DNA from: Artemisia argyi
Lineage: Eukaryota; Streptophyta; Magnoliopsida; Asterales; Asteraceae
Reading direction: 5' to 3'
NCBI GenBank assembly: GCA_030686995.1
Contig: CM060708.1
Location: forward strand, 188,518,749 to 188,582,748
Length of the DNA stretch: 64,000 bases
Of the stretch, positions 21,951-33,215 are shown piece by piece (the first letter of the stretch is position 1; every line of letters begins with the position of its first letter). The notes under the pieces are model-generated. The model worked only from the letters and a program-made list of their open reading frames with translations, was not told where the DNA came from and made no database searches. Position numbers and translations under genes: made by a program.

Positions 21951-23549
21951 GAGTTTTTTGGCGGGAAAATTTGAGTAAAACTTATTTTTGAGAGGAGATT
22001 AAACGTTCAATTTTTACGCGAGATTTTAATTTTGGTACAACGTTGAAAATTTTGGCCCGAAATTCAAATTTTTAGGCCAAAATTCAAATTTTTTCGGTGA
22101 AATTTTGCGTAAAAATTTTCAAAACTCAAATTTTTCTGGTAACCTTAGAATTGCATTTCATAGTGATTTCCAAATTATGGGCGAGAAACTTTTCCAATTT
22201 TATTTTTGGAGGGAAAATACGAAATCACTACGAATCACCCGAAATAGAATTTCAAGCTTCACCAAAACACACCACGAATTGCTTAAACGATCCTGATCAA
22301 GAATCACATTCAAATGACAACGGCTAGTATTGGATTTTTGTGATTATGGGAATAATTCTTTATCACTTTTCTGGGTTTAAAGTTCATTTCAAGGGCATGT
22401 GTACTTATTTATCTCAAAGTCTAGGGGTGGATGGATGCATGACTTTCGAAGATACTTGTTTGGGCAAACACTAAAGATAGTGATTAAGACTTGGATTATC
22501 TAGTTATACCCGATGTAAGGAGTTACATTGTAGTGCTCACGGGTTATAGCTATCACTTAAAGGAGTTACGTTGTAGTGCTCAGTGTCACACGAAGTTGTG
22601 GATAATCAAGAGGTGATGTACGTCTTATACTTGATGGTTGGTTGGTTGAAGAGTATATAGTACTCAGAGATTCGATGGTGTACGAACTCTCTACACCGTT
22701 CTTAGTTACACCATAGTACAAGATTAAGTAACATATCTACGGGATGTTTACTTTATTGTCAGATTGGTTATATTGGGTTGTTTCTCTAGTCAACGGTCAT
22801 TTACTAGCTGGTTGGAATTTGAAGAGGTCGCTTATAGGTTGAAGAGAAGAGATGAGATTGTAGAAAAAGAGAGTCATATTTTTGCGACATATACTCACAG
22901 AATGTGCTCCAAAAAGCTGTTATGGCTTCTAAATTGCATTAGAAGTGTAAAGTACAGGTAATTGTATGGCATGTACACAAGAATATGATGATTCCGATGA
23001 CTCGCAACCATCAGGAGGGAGAAGAACATACCATAAGAAGTAGTTTCGTCTTCATACGTTGGTTGATCGAGGGAACTGTGCTTAATATCTGAGAAGTACC
23101 ATGAGGTACTAAGGATTTGTACATCAGAGCTTATTACCAACCTTCTATGCAATGTTATGTGAGTTATGTTGTTATGCTGCTACCCGAACGACAACCATGG
23201 TACAAACACTTTTCAATCTACCTTATCCGCTGCGAGATGAAAGGAGAGTTGTCGGTTCAGGAGGGAGCAGAAAAAGAATAAAGGCTCACTAGTTAGGAGG
23301 GAGTAATAACCTAACTAGACCATTACAGTTGAAGTTCAGAGCTACTTAGACCTTTGCTGTCAGTGTCAAAGATCATACGCCGAGATCGTCGAAAGAGAGA
23401 ACTTCAAGTCTGCCTCAGTATCTAGTCTACAGAGACACTGCGCTTCAACAACATCAACATAGTTTACTATTGTTGTAATTTTACATTGTTTAATGTATTT
23501 ATAGGTCTCATTGTAACCATTCACGTGTGACGATATCTTGGAGGGAGAT
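21951..23549 (+). other. Non-coding interior of the small Copia-type element
   Basis: No supported gene. Two similar short blocks (AAGGAGTTACRTTGTAGTGCTC) lie near 22515 and 22560. A polypurine tract lies at about 23540-23549. The short frames at 22097-22961 carry no recognised domain. Confidence 0.6.
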
Positions 23550-23834
23550 TGTTAGCCTCGCTCTTTTATAAAGATAACGTCACACAAGTGAATTGGACTA
23601 GATTAGAAACTACAAGGACTACTTATGTAGAATAGGCAAACATGTAGGGTAATGAGCCTATAAATACCCCTCATGACTCTCCATGAGGGGTGTTGGAAAG
23701 TGTGTAAGCTTCACTTTATTTCTTATTTATAAAACACATAGTTTCTCAACCTTTCTCTCTCTACTTTCTCTCTCTAGAATAATGGCGTATTTTGATCAAC
23801 CTCGTCCTCCAGAAGGTGATTCTTGGGTTCTACA
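23550..23834 (+). repeat. 3' LTR of the small Copia-type element (285 bp)
   Basis: Same length and near-identical sequence to 21014-21298 (for example GCGTATAAA versus GCCTATAAA). Followed by the ACATT target copy. Confidence 0.92.
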
Positions 23835-24206
23835 ACATTTCTCCCATATATTGCTCACAACCTTAGTTTAATATAGTTTATTTTCATTTTTAGTATTTTA
23901 TTTTGATTGCATCTTAGTATTGGGTTAGTTGACTAGCAACTAATTCCGCCCCAAAACCTTCAAATCTGATATTTTAATTTGCTTTCTAAAAAATATAAAA
24001 ATACAAAAAGAATCACCCCTCATCTCTAGACCTAGTCTTTAGGTTTTCTAATCCTAGCGACACTATTCCTAGTTGAACGATCAATCCCCCGGTACTTGTC
24101 ATTATACTATACTACATCGATCAGGTACACTGCCTGGTGAGGGTTGTAAGCTTCTCAAGATCCCTTGAGAGGTAAAGCCTGGTGCAATCCCTACGCATCA
24201 AGTTTT

Positions 24207-24225
24207 TGGCGCCGCAGCCCGGGGA
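24207..24225 (+). promoter_or_regulatory. Primer-binding site of E2 (tRNA-Asp-like)
   Basis: TGGCGCCGCAGCCCGGGGA lies 6 bp after the LTR end. It resembles the tRNA-Asp site common in Athila/Tat elements (TGGCGCCGTTGCCGGGGA), with differences in the middle. Confidence 0.75.
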
Positions 24226-24391
24226 ATAGTTATTGTCTAGGTTAGAATATCTTTTTATTAGGTCTACTTGCTAGATTCCTTTCTAGTAAGATTGTATTTT
24301 TATTTTTTTATTTTTTAGGATCTCTTTAGTCTATCTTTTTCTTCGTGCCTTTGTTAGTAAATTAAATTCATTGACTATTCCGTTGACCATT

Positions 24392-25392
24392 ATGGAAAAC
24401 GCGAATCCACCCCTTTCCCCTAGAGAAGTGGCTGTGTTACGTGAACAAATTGAGAGTGAGATTAGGGAACTTAGGGAGCTTAATAGGTTGATTAAAGTTG
24501 AGCTCGACCATGCATTTAGTGACCTAGAGACCGCCTTGTATTCAAATGAAAACCTAGGGCCTAATGATTTTGTGAATGTTGTTGAGGAACTTGAAGAGGG
24601 GGAAATAGATCCGAAGCTAAATGATTATTTTAATCTATACCCCACTAAGGAGGAGATTGCATATTATAATAATCTTATTGATGACCCTCGATCTCCTTTT
24701 ACTAGAATTGAACCTAAGATAAAGAGAGGCGACCATAAGAATGCTATGATACCATGTATGATTGGGTATAGACACGTTGACAATGCTTACATTGACTTTA
24801 AATCTCCGATCAACATTATGTCCTCAAGTGTTTATAATGATATAGTGAAACAAGACTTGAACCTAGAAGAGATCCCGAATACCCCGGTGGAGTTTGTAAC
24901 TTTGTCGGGAGAGTTAAAGGTCTACATGTCTTTGTTGGGAATTTCACTTATATCATCGACTTTATGATTGTGGAAAATCTTGCTAATGTGATTGATTGTC
25001 GATTATCCAATGTTGTGTTTGGTAAGCCGTTTGTTGAGGAGTCCAAGTTAGAATATGATGAGATAGAAGGGGCAATCCGATTTGCAAGTAACACCGATAG
25101 GATCACTTATAGGATGCCTAATAGAATGAAAGAATTTCGCTTTATATCCCGATTTGACAAGGATAACATTGGTGCTTTTGAGGACATCAATGAAGAGGAT
25201 AAGAAAAAGGGCATGGATTATGTATGGGAAAAGAGGAGTCTTTTCTACATAGATTACTTGACTCTAGGACCAAAGTATAAAGTCGATAAGGAATTTGCCC
25301 ATAAGATTATAGGAGCGATTGAGAAAAAGATGATTGGTTTCTACAAAGGACATTTACAGTCAGAGAGTGAAACCAACGACGAGGTCACGTAG
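24392..25392 (+). pseudogene. Gag/protease-like ORF of E2 with one frameshift
   Basis: ATG at 24392 gives MENANPPLSPREVAVLREQI, then a glutamate-rich helical region and a protease-like segment, IPCMIGYRHVDNAYIDFKSP, followed by INIMSSSVY. The frame breaks near 24930; the second frame (24964-25392) continues FMIVENL, VVFGKPFVEESK and a C-terminal FYKGHLQSESETNDEVT. The order (conserved IPC, the D-containing turn, then LGKPF/FGKPF) mirrors the retropepsin-like part of plant gypsy elements. The usual D-[ST/L]-G-[AS] turn is D-F-K-S here, so activity is doubtful. The E1 copy (33216-34381) shows the same change. A polymerase never follows. Confidence 0.65.
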
Positions 25393-27727
25393 TAATCCAT
25401 GACCTTGAGTCTAGCTACAAGACTCGTAAATAAAGAAAAGCGCTTCTTGGGAGGCAACCCATGTTTTGTGTGATTTTTATTTTTGTTTGTTTGTTATTTG
25501 CTTCCGTATGCATGCTTTATTTTTATTGTTGGTAAATCATGTTTCAAAACTAAATAGTAGAAATACTTTATTTTGTTGTTTGGCCTAGTCTTAACTTCAC
25601 CCAAAGGTATTTTTGCAAAAGATAAGTGTAAGGGGAAACCCCAAATATGTTTTTAAGAAACAAACGGATCATGATTCTCCACAATATTAAGTGAACATGT
25701 ATATTTGTATTTGTTAGAGTCAAATGCTTGTATCGAGTCATAATGAAGTTTTGCAAGATTTTCCAGGAAGTAGAACCAAGTTTTTCCAGAAATTTTCCGG
25801 AAACTTAACATAAGAATTTCTGCAGGTCACTTCTGACGGCGTCATGAGTTTACTATTGACGGCGTCACGTGTAAAAATCTGGAAATTTTACCAGTTTTGT
25901 TTTTCTAACGGAGTCTTAAAGTTTTTGTTGAATTATTAGTTTTATAATCTTCAGGAAATCTGCAAACATCATTCCACAAGCATTATATCTTATTTTGTTT
26001 TCTAGGATTTAGTAACATATGTAGATTGCCGCCGATTTTATGCGAGGTTGCCTTGTCTGTTTTCTCAGGATTTACAGGTTATGTATGACAAGAAGATGAT
26101 TATTATTCTAGAAGGGAAGCTTTGATTGTTCATTTTCTTGGAGGAAGATCTAACCTGGCCACCTTATTATCCATACCGAGCGAATCAGGGGAGTATTTGA
26201 TTTCATTTGTTTTACTTATTTCACTTTTACATTCTTTACTTGAACATTGGGGACAATGTTCATCCTAAGTGTAAGGGGAGGGTAAAATGATGATACCTTA
26301 CAGATACACTTTCGCTTGAGTTTGTTTGTTTGATAGTAGATGTGTAATAAAACTATGAGAAATACTTGTTAGTGCAATTTTAGCGCCAAATTTAAATTTT
26401 TTTACAACATTTAGGAGTGAAACTTTAGCCATAGCAAGCGTCTCATGGATAGGAGATTGTATGACTAGCACAAAACCGTACCATTCAGAAAAATTTAACA
26501 CCCAAATATGTGAGGTTCGCCTTTAGATTTGATAGGAAAAGCATTTACTATTAGTGCTTATGAGTGTACAGGTAGCATTTAGATTCTAGAACTTGCATTA
26601 GTGATGCATCCCGAGACCGCTAGTGAGACTACATTCGTGTAGTAGGATTTACTACATGATAAGAGGCATTAGGATCACCCTTGTGTTAAACCCGTATTAT
26701 AATTACTTGACCATTTAAGTCATATTACTTGGCTAGTTAAGTCAACTAATTTTTCCCACACCATTAGCGTTGTACTCATTTTTAGTACACGAAACCCCTA
26801 GTACACCCATCCGAGCCTATCTTTTCATTTCTAACTTTAAGCATTTTACTTAAAGGAAGAATTTGTTACATCCCACTTAAATGTACACCCAAATCGCCTT
26901 AGCCTTCCGTGTATGCACTCATTTTTAGTGCATTATTGTTATTTGTTAAACCCTAAGTTAATTATCTAATTGATTACATGGTTGCTAAGTCGAGTCATAT
27001 CCTTGTACATATTGTTTTGGGACGATTGGGACTCATGGGTAAAGTACTAATATTATGGAGTAATGGGGAAGAACACCATTTTATTACCCCCATATGTGCG
27101 TTAATCTTAAAAGTACTCCAAGTGTTTTGATTTTCTTAATTCGAGTCATTAGATTAGTTTATTGTAAAGTATGTAAAAATTCAAGTGTAAGGGGAATTTC
27201 CATTTCCTATGATGTATTATTTTGGATGGTAGGGTAAGAGTGTATGCAAAAAAAAAAAATCGAAAAAACAAGAAAAAGAAAAGAAAAAAATAGAAAAAGA
27301 AAAAGAGAAAAACATACGGACTACCATCCCTTTTTATTCTATGTTCATTTTATGTTTTTGTTATTTTTCATTTATTAGCTTAAGTCGAGTCTAGTCTTGG
27401 CTTAGAAACGCCATATTGTACATGTAATTAACCAAGATTGTTAACTCGCCACCAGTAAAGACTGCCTATATCCAATAAAACCGTGTATTCCATATCCCTA
27501 CACCTAACGTTACAACCCTTTTAAAAGACCTCTTTGATAGTTTATCCTAGGTTCTTACGCCATGTGGTGGAGGTTTGATCCTTTCCCTAGCCTATGGTAA
27601 TCTATTTTGCTATGACAGGTAGTGAGAGATATTTTCCGTTTCCATATTGTGATATTACTTTATTACACCCGAGAGATGTAAGTATCTAAATACTATCTGT
27701 GATGTGCTAGTGTATGACCTCCGTGCT
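25393..27727 (+). other. Conserved 3' non-coding region of E2
   Basis: Carries AGCGCTTCTTGGGAGGCAAC near 25440, two TGACGGCGTCA sites near 25834-25867, the hairpin at 26242-26261, and the GGATGGTAG/CTACCATCC inverted repeat (27224-27329) with a purine-rich loop. It is collinear with E0 up to GACCTCCGTGCTT, where it switches to a gag scrap. The last ~170 bp and the polypurine tract seen in E0 are missing. Confidence 0.8.
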
Positions 27728-27811
27728 TCGTTTCAGGAGTTACCAGGTGGGGGACCATTCTAGCTAACTCGTTGAACTTGTCAGTGTACCCCATGTGATT
27801 AGCTGATGAAG
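27728..27811 (+). repeat. Duplicated gag/LTR-D flank inside E2
   Basis: Repeats 19868-19953 (start CGTTTCAGGAGTTACCAGG, end GATTAGCTGATGAAG), including the first 8 bp of LTR D. It joins the E2 3' region with a shared TGCTT at the junction. Confidence 0.85.
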
Positions 27812-29233
27812 TGATGAGGCGAAAAATAAATCACTTTTAGGGGGTCATTTAAGCCTGGAATTGAATTTATTTGATCAAATATTACCCTAAATCGTTCCTT
27901 TTGTGATTTTAGGTACTTTGGGAGTGAAATCTGGAAAAGGAAGCATTTTGGACGTTTTTGGAGCATAAAAGTGAAGAAAACGCCAAAGACTTAATTTTCC
28001 ATGCTGAGAACAGTACCTGACGGCGTCAAGAGGAAAATCATGACGGCATCAAGAGTAAAAGTGCTGACGACCCAGTGCAAACCTGACGGCGTCACAAGAA
28101 GGGCGTCAAGAATTAATTTTATGACGGCCTGCATAAGGAGACTACATGACGACGTCAGACACAGATCTAGGCAGTCCGAGGAACTATTTGGCGGCGAGAT
28201 GACGACGTCAGACATTTGTTCTTGACGCCGTCACCTTCTAAACTCTATATATAGTTTTCTATTTTTCATTCATTAGAAAGGAACTTGTGTGGAGAAACAC
28301 TAGGGCCGAACTTTGTAAACCCTAACTCGTATTTTACAGCTTTTTCAAGGGTTTTCAACCCTTGAATCCTTTCATGTGCTATTAAGATAAGTCTTCTCTT
28401 TAATTCAATCAATATGTCTATGTGTTGGTTGTCTATATCTTGTGCTTGTCTTAATTTCAACATGCTAGGCTAGATCTATCTTGTGTTTACTTGGATCTAA
28501 TGAAACCTAGATGTTAATTATGTGTTGATTACTTGTTTATGGTTGTATTGGATGAATGATTTCAATGTTAGGCTTAAGAAAACTGGCAGATCTCCATTGT
28601 GTAACATGCTTGAACGTCTTAGGAAACATGAACTGATGTGTACTAGGTTTTATTGGTTGTATTTAATGCATGAGTAAATTCTAATGATCCCATGTTAGGA
28701 GCTTCTTAGCCGGCTCGACATAGGAGTGAAGTAGGCACTCATAGGATTGGGGAAGTAAGTACGCCACCCCATGAATGGTATTAAGGAATACAATCCGTCA
28801 TCCACGCAACTATAACAAGTAATTAACGTGTAAAAGATATCTAGGGAGTAGTGAAATCTAAGTAAACCCATTTCTCCCATATATTGCTCACAACCTTAGT
28901 TTAATGTAGTTTATTTTCATTTTTAGTATTTTATTTTGATTGCATCTTAGTATTGGGTTAGTTGACTAGCAACTAATTCCGCCCCAAAACCTTCAAACCA
29001 AAGATTTGAATTTGCTTTCTAAAAAATATAAAAATACAAAAAGAATCACCCCTCATCTCTAGACCTAGTCTTTAGGTTTTCTAATCCTAGCGACACCATT
29101 CCTAGCTGAACGATCAATCCCCCGGTACTTGTCATTATACTATACTACATCGATCAGGTACACTGCCTGGTGGGGGTTGTAAGCTTCTCAAGATCCCTTG
29201 AGAGGTAAAGCCTGGTGCAATCCCTACGCATCA
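27812..29233 (+). repeat. LTR C: 3' LTR of E2 (1,422 bp)
   Basis: Runs from TGATGAGGCGAAAAATAAATC to CCCTACGCATCA, followed by the TGAAG target copy. It lacks the Copia-type insertion present in LTR B. Confidence 0.88.
28018..28254 (+). promoter_or_regulatory. LTR C promoter: TGACGNCGTCA cluster plus TATA box
   Basis: Five exact sites (first at 28018) and one decayed to TGACGGCATCA, then TATATATAG at 28246-28254. Confidence 0.62.
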
Positions 29234-29238
29234 TGAAG

Positions 29239-30608
29239 CGAAAAGTGTACCGCTTTTGGGGGGTCATTTAAGGCCAAAGTCGAGATTATTTGATCAAATA
29301 TTGCCTGAAATCGTTTCTTTTGTCATTTTAGGTACTTTTGAGAGGAATTTTACAAAAGGAAGCATTTTGGACGTTTTTGGATAAAAAAACTGAAGAAAAC
29401 GACAAAGTCTCAAAAGCATGCTGGAAATTGCACTTGACGGCGTCACATATTGCTAGTGATGATGTCATGAGTTGACAAAAGGGTGGATAAATCAAATACA
29501 CGTGACGCGCCAGAATGTTTTGTGAAGGGTTCGTGATGGCGTCACGTACAAAATTGTCAAAGCCATCAAGAGTTAATGCAAAGAGTGACGGCCCAGAACC
29601 CATAAAGAGTGACGGCATCAGAAGTGGATCTAGGCAATATGAGTTTGTTTTGGCGGTGAGTTGACGGCGTCACACATTACTCTTGATGCCGTCAGAAGAC
29701 AAAATCTATATATAGTTTTATAGTTTTCATTCATTGTATGCAACTTTAAGGGAGTAAACCCTAGACGAATTTTACAGCTTTTTGGGTTTCAACCCTTTGT
29801 TTCTTCCATGTTTAATTGAAGATAAGTTCTTTACCAAATCATTCAATATGTCTATGTGTTTGATTATATCTTATGTTTGTCTTCTCTTTAACATGCTAGG
29901 CTAGGTTTTCCTTGTGTTTGCTTAGATGTAATGAAACTTAGATATTGATTATGGATTGGTTGTTTGTTTATAATTGTTGTGGATGAATGAATTCAATGTA
30001 GGCTTAAGAAAACTGGCAGACTTTCATTTGGTAACTTGCTTGAACGTCTTAAGAAACATGATCGGAGGTGTACTACGATATATTGGTTGTATTTAATGCG
30101 TAGGTAACTACTAACGAGGCCATGTTAGGAGCTAGTAGTCGGCTCGACATAGGAACAGGTAGAAGCTTGTAGAGTTAGGGAAGATCATACACGGCCCTAC
30201 GAATGGTATTAAGGAATATAACCCGTCATCCATGCAGTTGTAACAAACTAATCAAGCTGTAAAAGATAGCTAAGGAGTAGTGAAATCTAAGTAAACACAA
30301 TTTTCTCTCATTATTGTTTACACCACAAATTAGTTTAAGTTTATTTTATTTTATTTTGATTGCATCTTTAGTTAATTGGGTTAGTTGATTAGCAACTAAT
30401 TCCGCCAATTCCTTCCAAAACCGAGATTTTTACTTGCTTTCCTTTAAATATAAAAATACAAAAAGAATCATCTCTCACCTCTAGACCTAGTTTTAGTGAG
30501 TTTTAACCCTAGCGAACACTATTCTTTGAGTTGAACGATCAATCCCCCGGTACTTGTCACTATACTATACTACAATGAATAGGTACACTGCCTTGTGGGG
30601 ATTGCAAG
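29239..30608 (+). repeat. LTR D: 5' LTR of E1, right part, 3' end deleted
   Basis: Continues TGATGAAG (19946-19953) with CGAAAAGTGTACCGC and matches LTR E better than B/C. It stops at GGGATTGCAAG and joins ATTCCTTTCTAGTAAG of the leader, so about 50 bp of LTR end and the whole primer-binding site are lost. Confidence 0.82.
29434..29715 (+). promoter_or_regulatory. LTR D promoter: decayed TGACGNCGTCA cluster plus TATA box
   Basis: Two exact TGACGGCGTCA sites plus several one-base variants (GTGACGGCATCA, TTGATGCCGTCA), then TATATATAG at 29707-29715. Confidence 0.6.
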
Positions 30609-30704
30609 ATTCCTTTCTAGTAAGATTTTTATTTTATTTTTATAAGTTTCTTTAGTCTATCTTTTTCTTCGTTCCTTTGTTCGTAACCTTTGCCATCCGC
30701 CATT

Positions 30705-31741
30705 ATGGAAGGTGGTAATCGCTTTGATCTCATCAACCCACCATAACAAAACCATCCACAAAACCTACCACAACAAAACCAACCTCCTAGACCCCGAACC
30801 TTAGGAGAGTATTCCCGTCCTAGCCACCAAGGCTATCGAAACACCATTGAGCTCACTCGAGGAGCCAATGTGTCTCTCTTGCGATCCGACACCCTCCGGT
30901 TGGTGCAAAGCGGATGTGCATTCCATGGACTTCGTTCTAAAGATCCTAATCAATATCTCAAGGATTTCCTCAAAATTGTAGATTCAATAGACCTTGATGT
31001 TGGAACTCGAGAGACGACCCGATTGCGTCTCTTCCAATTCTCTCTACGTGACCAAGCTAGTCAATGGCTTGAGCGTTTAGCCGCGGGATCCATCACCTCT
31101 TGGGATGATCTCACAACTCATTTCCTTGCTCAATTTTTCCCACCGGGGAGAACTACTAAGCTTAGAAATGACATCTTGATGTTCCAACAATGTCAAGGTA
31201 AAACTCTCTATGAAGCATGGACTCATTTCAAGGACTTACTCCAAAAAGTCCCTCATCATGGCATAGATCTTTGCCTCCAAGTCCAAATCTTTTACGACCA
31301 TGTCGACTTTCATACCAAACGTGCCATTGATCAAGCCGCCGGCGGTAGATTGTGTGACAAAGACGCCAAAGAGTCGTGGGAAATCATTGATGAGCTTGCA
31401 TTCGATGATAATGAGTTATGGGAGGTTGCCCATGCCGTAAACTCTGCCGTCAATGCAGTCTCATTATCAGGGGGACCACTCAACTTTCCAAAGAAAACCT
31501 CTGCGAACTTGAGAAAAAAGTTGACTATCTCATGGAAAAACGAAAAAATTCTTTAAGTCCTAGACAGGCGTCGGTCAACTCTATCTCAAACGTAAACCCA
31601 ACACTGTTGTCTGAGTCACCCCTCAGAGAGAATGCCGAAACCTTTCAAAAATATGCTCGACCCTATTCTCCTCCTCAAAACCTCAGCCCGGAATTCGAAA
31701 CTCGAATGAGAGAATATATGCCACTCATTCTGTGCGATTAG
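30705..31741 (+). pseudogene. Gag of E1, broken
   Basis: ATG at 30705 begins MEGGNRFDLINPP and meets a TAA at codon 14 (30744-30746, probably from CAA). The frame is then open to 31556 and carries the gag core: RLVQSGCAFHGLR, DFLKIVDSIDLDVGTRETTR, FSLRDQASQWLERLAAGSIT, FLAQFFPPGRTTKLRNDI. A frameshift near 31490 moves the continuation to the frame ending at 31741 (LCELEKKVDYLMEKRKNSLS, then ETRMREYM). This is the capsid-forming region of Athila/Tat-type gag. The E0 gag is a diverged copy. Confidence 0.82.
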
Positions 31742-32568
31742 CAAAATTCGAGGAGGCAATCTATAGACAAAAGGAGGAGATGCAAGAGAAAATGACTGAG
31801 ATGATGAGCTTATTAGAGGAATACTCAAACATAAAGAATCCAAAAAAGGTGTTGTTAAGAAAGGAAGGCGTCACCCCCACTACCAAGTTTGTTAACTCTA
31901 TATCCATTATCCACGAGGGCAATAAAGAAAAGGAGACCCCTATTGCACAAACCGTTGAGGAACCCCCAAAATCACAATCATTAGGGTACTATCTAAAGCA
32001 TGAGATAAATGAGAAAACAATAACCAACTGGATAGAGGGCAATGGACGTAATCGATCTTCCAAAAAGGACTCTGAAGGAGAAGAAGTAGGGGAGGATGAT
32101 TATGACACCGTGCCTGGGGGACCGGTATATGAAAAGTTACTTAAGCAAAAATTGGCTACGAAGCAGATGGCTTATGGGAACTTTGAAATACCAGCTAGCA
32201 TTGGGAAATTGCAATATTTGGATGCTTTCGCTGATCAAGGATCAGAGGTGAACCTGATGCCTTTGACTATCTATACCCAACTCACCAGTGAAATGCCGAC
32301 CACCACCCGCGTTAGGCTATCTTTTGCTAGTCACTCTTATGTGTATCCTTCAGAAATTGCAGAGGATGTGTTGGTCAATGTCGCAGGTTTCATGTATCCC
32401 GTCGATTTCATGATTGTCGATGATAAATAAAATGGGTGTACGCCAATAATCCTTGGAGCACCATTCCTTACCACAGCAAGAGCTGTTATCAAGTATGAAA
32501 AAGGGGAAATTGGACTTAAGTTAGGAAAAAGAAAGATTCGCTTCCCCATGACCCCAAGATATGTGTGA
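31742..32568 (+). pseudogene. Retropepsin-like protease region of E1
   Basis: A coiled, charged linker (KFEEAIYRQKEEMQEKMTEM) is followed by the protease: YGNFEIPASIGKLQYLDAFA, active-site-like DQGSEVNLMP, RVRLSFASHSYVYPSEIAED, DFMIVDD. A TAA at 32428-32430 interrupts it; the same frame continues with NGCTPIILGAPFLTTARAVI and GLKLGKRKIRFPMTPRYV to TGA 32566-32568. The order and the D-x-G-S and LGAPF motifs are those of gypsy proteases. No RT follows. Confidence 0.78.
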
Positions 32569-32759
32569 GAAAGCATGATGGAAAGGAGGCTAAAAAATAA
32601 TGCCGGCACACCGCATAATCATGTCCAAGAAAAAATTCTTGAATGGGAAACAAGGATTAAAAGCTACAAAGAAACTACGTTTGAGAGATGCAAAGGTAGC
32701 GATAAGTTCATGTCGAATTCGAGCGCAATCAGTCGGTAGATAATCATGCCCCATTCATC

Positions 32760-32996
32760 GAAGGATACTTAGTACTCCTAAGGCATTTAGGGATGAAGGA
32801 ACCTCCCGATAAATCAAACTCTTGGTGGTATGGACCATTCACAATCAAAAACTTAAGTCATAATGGAGTAGCACTCTTGAACAGCGAAAGGGGTGGGGAA
32901 ATAAGTGTAAATATCAAACGGTTGAGACATTATCACCCGAATGATGTGGATTCTGTTGATAAGGGTTACATCATATTGCGAAACGAGGTCACGTAA
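32760..32996 (+). pseudogene. Integrase C-terminal relic of E1
   Basis: LRHLGMKEPPDKSNSWWYGP then FTIKNLSHNGVALLNSERGG and VNIKRLRHYH match the C-terminal part of Athila/Tat integrases (the WYGPF and NGxRLKxYH pattern). RT, RNase H and the integrase core are absent between the protease and this piece, so a large internal deletion joined them. Ends NEVT at TAA 32994-32996. Confidence 0.75.
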
Positions 32997-33215
32997 TAGC
33001 CCATGACTTTGAGTCTAGCTACAAGACTCGTAAATAAAGAAAAGCGCTTCTTGGGAGGCAACCCATGTTTTATTTGTTTTGCTTGTTTGTTTGTTTGATT
33101 TTATTTGTTTCCATATGCATGCTTTATTTTTATTGTTTGTGGATCATGTTTCATACTAAATTGTGAAAATGCTTTACCTTGTTGTTTGTCTTAACTTCAT
33201 AAAAAGGTATTTCCC
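32997..33215 (+). other. Truncated 3' non-coding region, first module of E1
   Basis: Carries AGCGCTTCTTGGGAGGCAAC near 33043 and follows the E0/E2 3' region for about 200 bp. It breaks at AAAGGTATTTCCC and switches into gag sequence of a second module. Confidence 0.8.

Larger units (their letters stand above)
21014..23834 (+). mobile_element. Non-autonomous Copia-type element, 2,821 bp (TRIM/LARD-like)
   Basis: Target duplication ACATT (21009-21013, 23835-23839); the intact LTR C reads CCATTTCTCCC at this spot. LTRs of 285 bp (21014-21298, 23550-23834) run from TGTTAGCCTCGC to GGGTTCTACA. A primer site, TGGCATCAGAGC, lies at 21301 and a polypurine tract, GGAGGGAGA, precedes the 3' LTR. No polymerase or gag domain is recognisable. 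The region from 22000 to 23540 is apparently non-coding, and I could not assign it to a known protein with confidence. Confidence 0.92.
19954..24200 (+). repeat. LTR B: 5' LTR of E2, interrupted
   Basis: Runs from TGATGAGACGAAAAATG to CCCTACGCATCA and is interrupted by the Copia-type element at 21014-23834. It is nearly identical to LTR C outside the insertion, so the insertion postdates formation of the LTR pair. Confidence 0.88.
19954..29233 (+). mobile_element. E2: Athila/Tat-like non-autonomous element inserted in the LTR of E1
   Basis: Flanked by TGAAG on both sides (19949-19953, 29234-29238). Removing E2 restores TGATGAAGCGAAAAGTG, the LTR start of E1. LTR B (5') is 1,421 bp after subtracting a nested Copia element, and LTR C (3') is 1,422 bp. 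The internal part has a tRNA-Asp-like primer site, one gag/protease-like ORF pair and a 3' non-coding region, without polymerase. Confidence 0.87.

Noticed and set aside
22740..23160. Possible Copia RNase H relic in the small Copia-type element
   Set aside because: Only vague similarity (SDW and a spaced serine pattern) in one frame; no stretch as clear as in the SIRE-like element.
17959..24200. LTR A and LTR B as the two LTRs of one short element around the reverse gag scrap
   Set aside because: LTR A is preceded by E0's own 3' region and LTR B is followed by a primer-binding site and internal sequence, and the TGAAG duplication pairs LTR B with LTR C.
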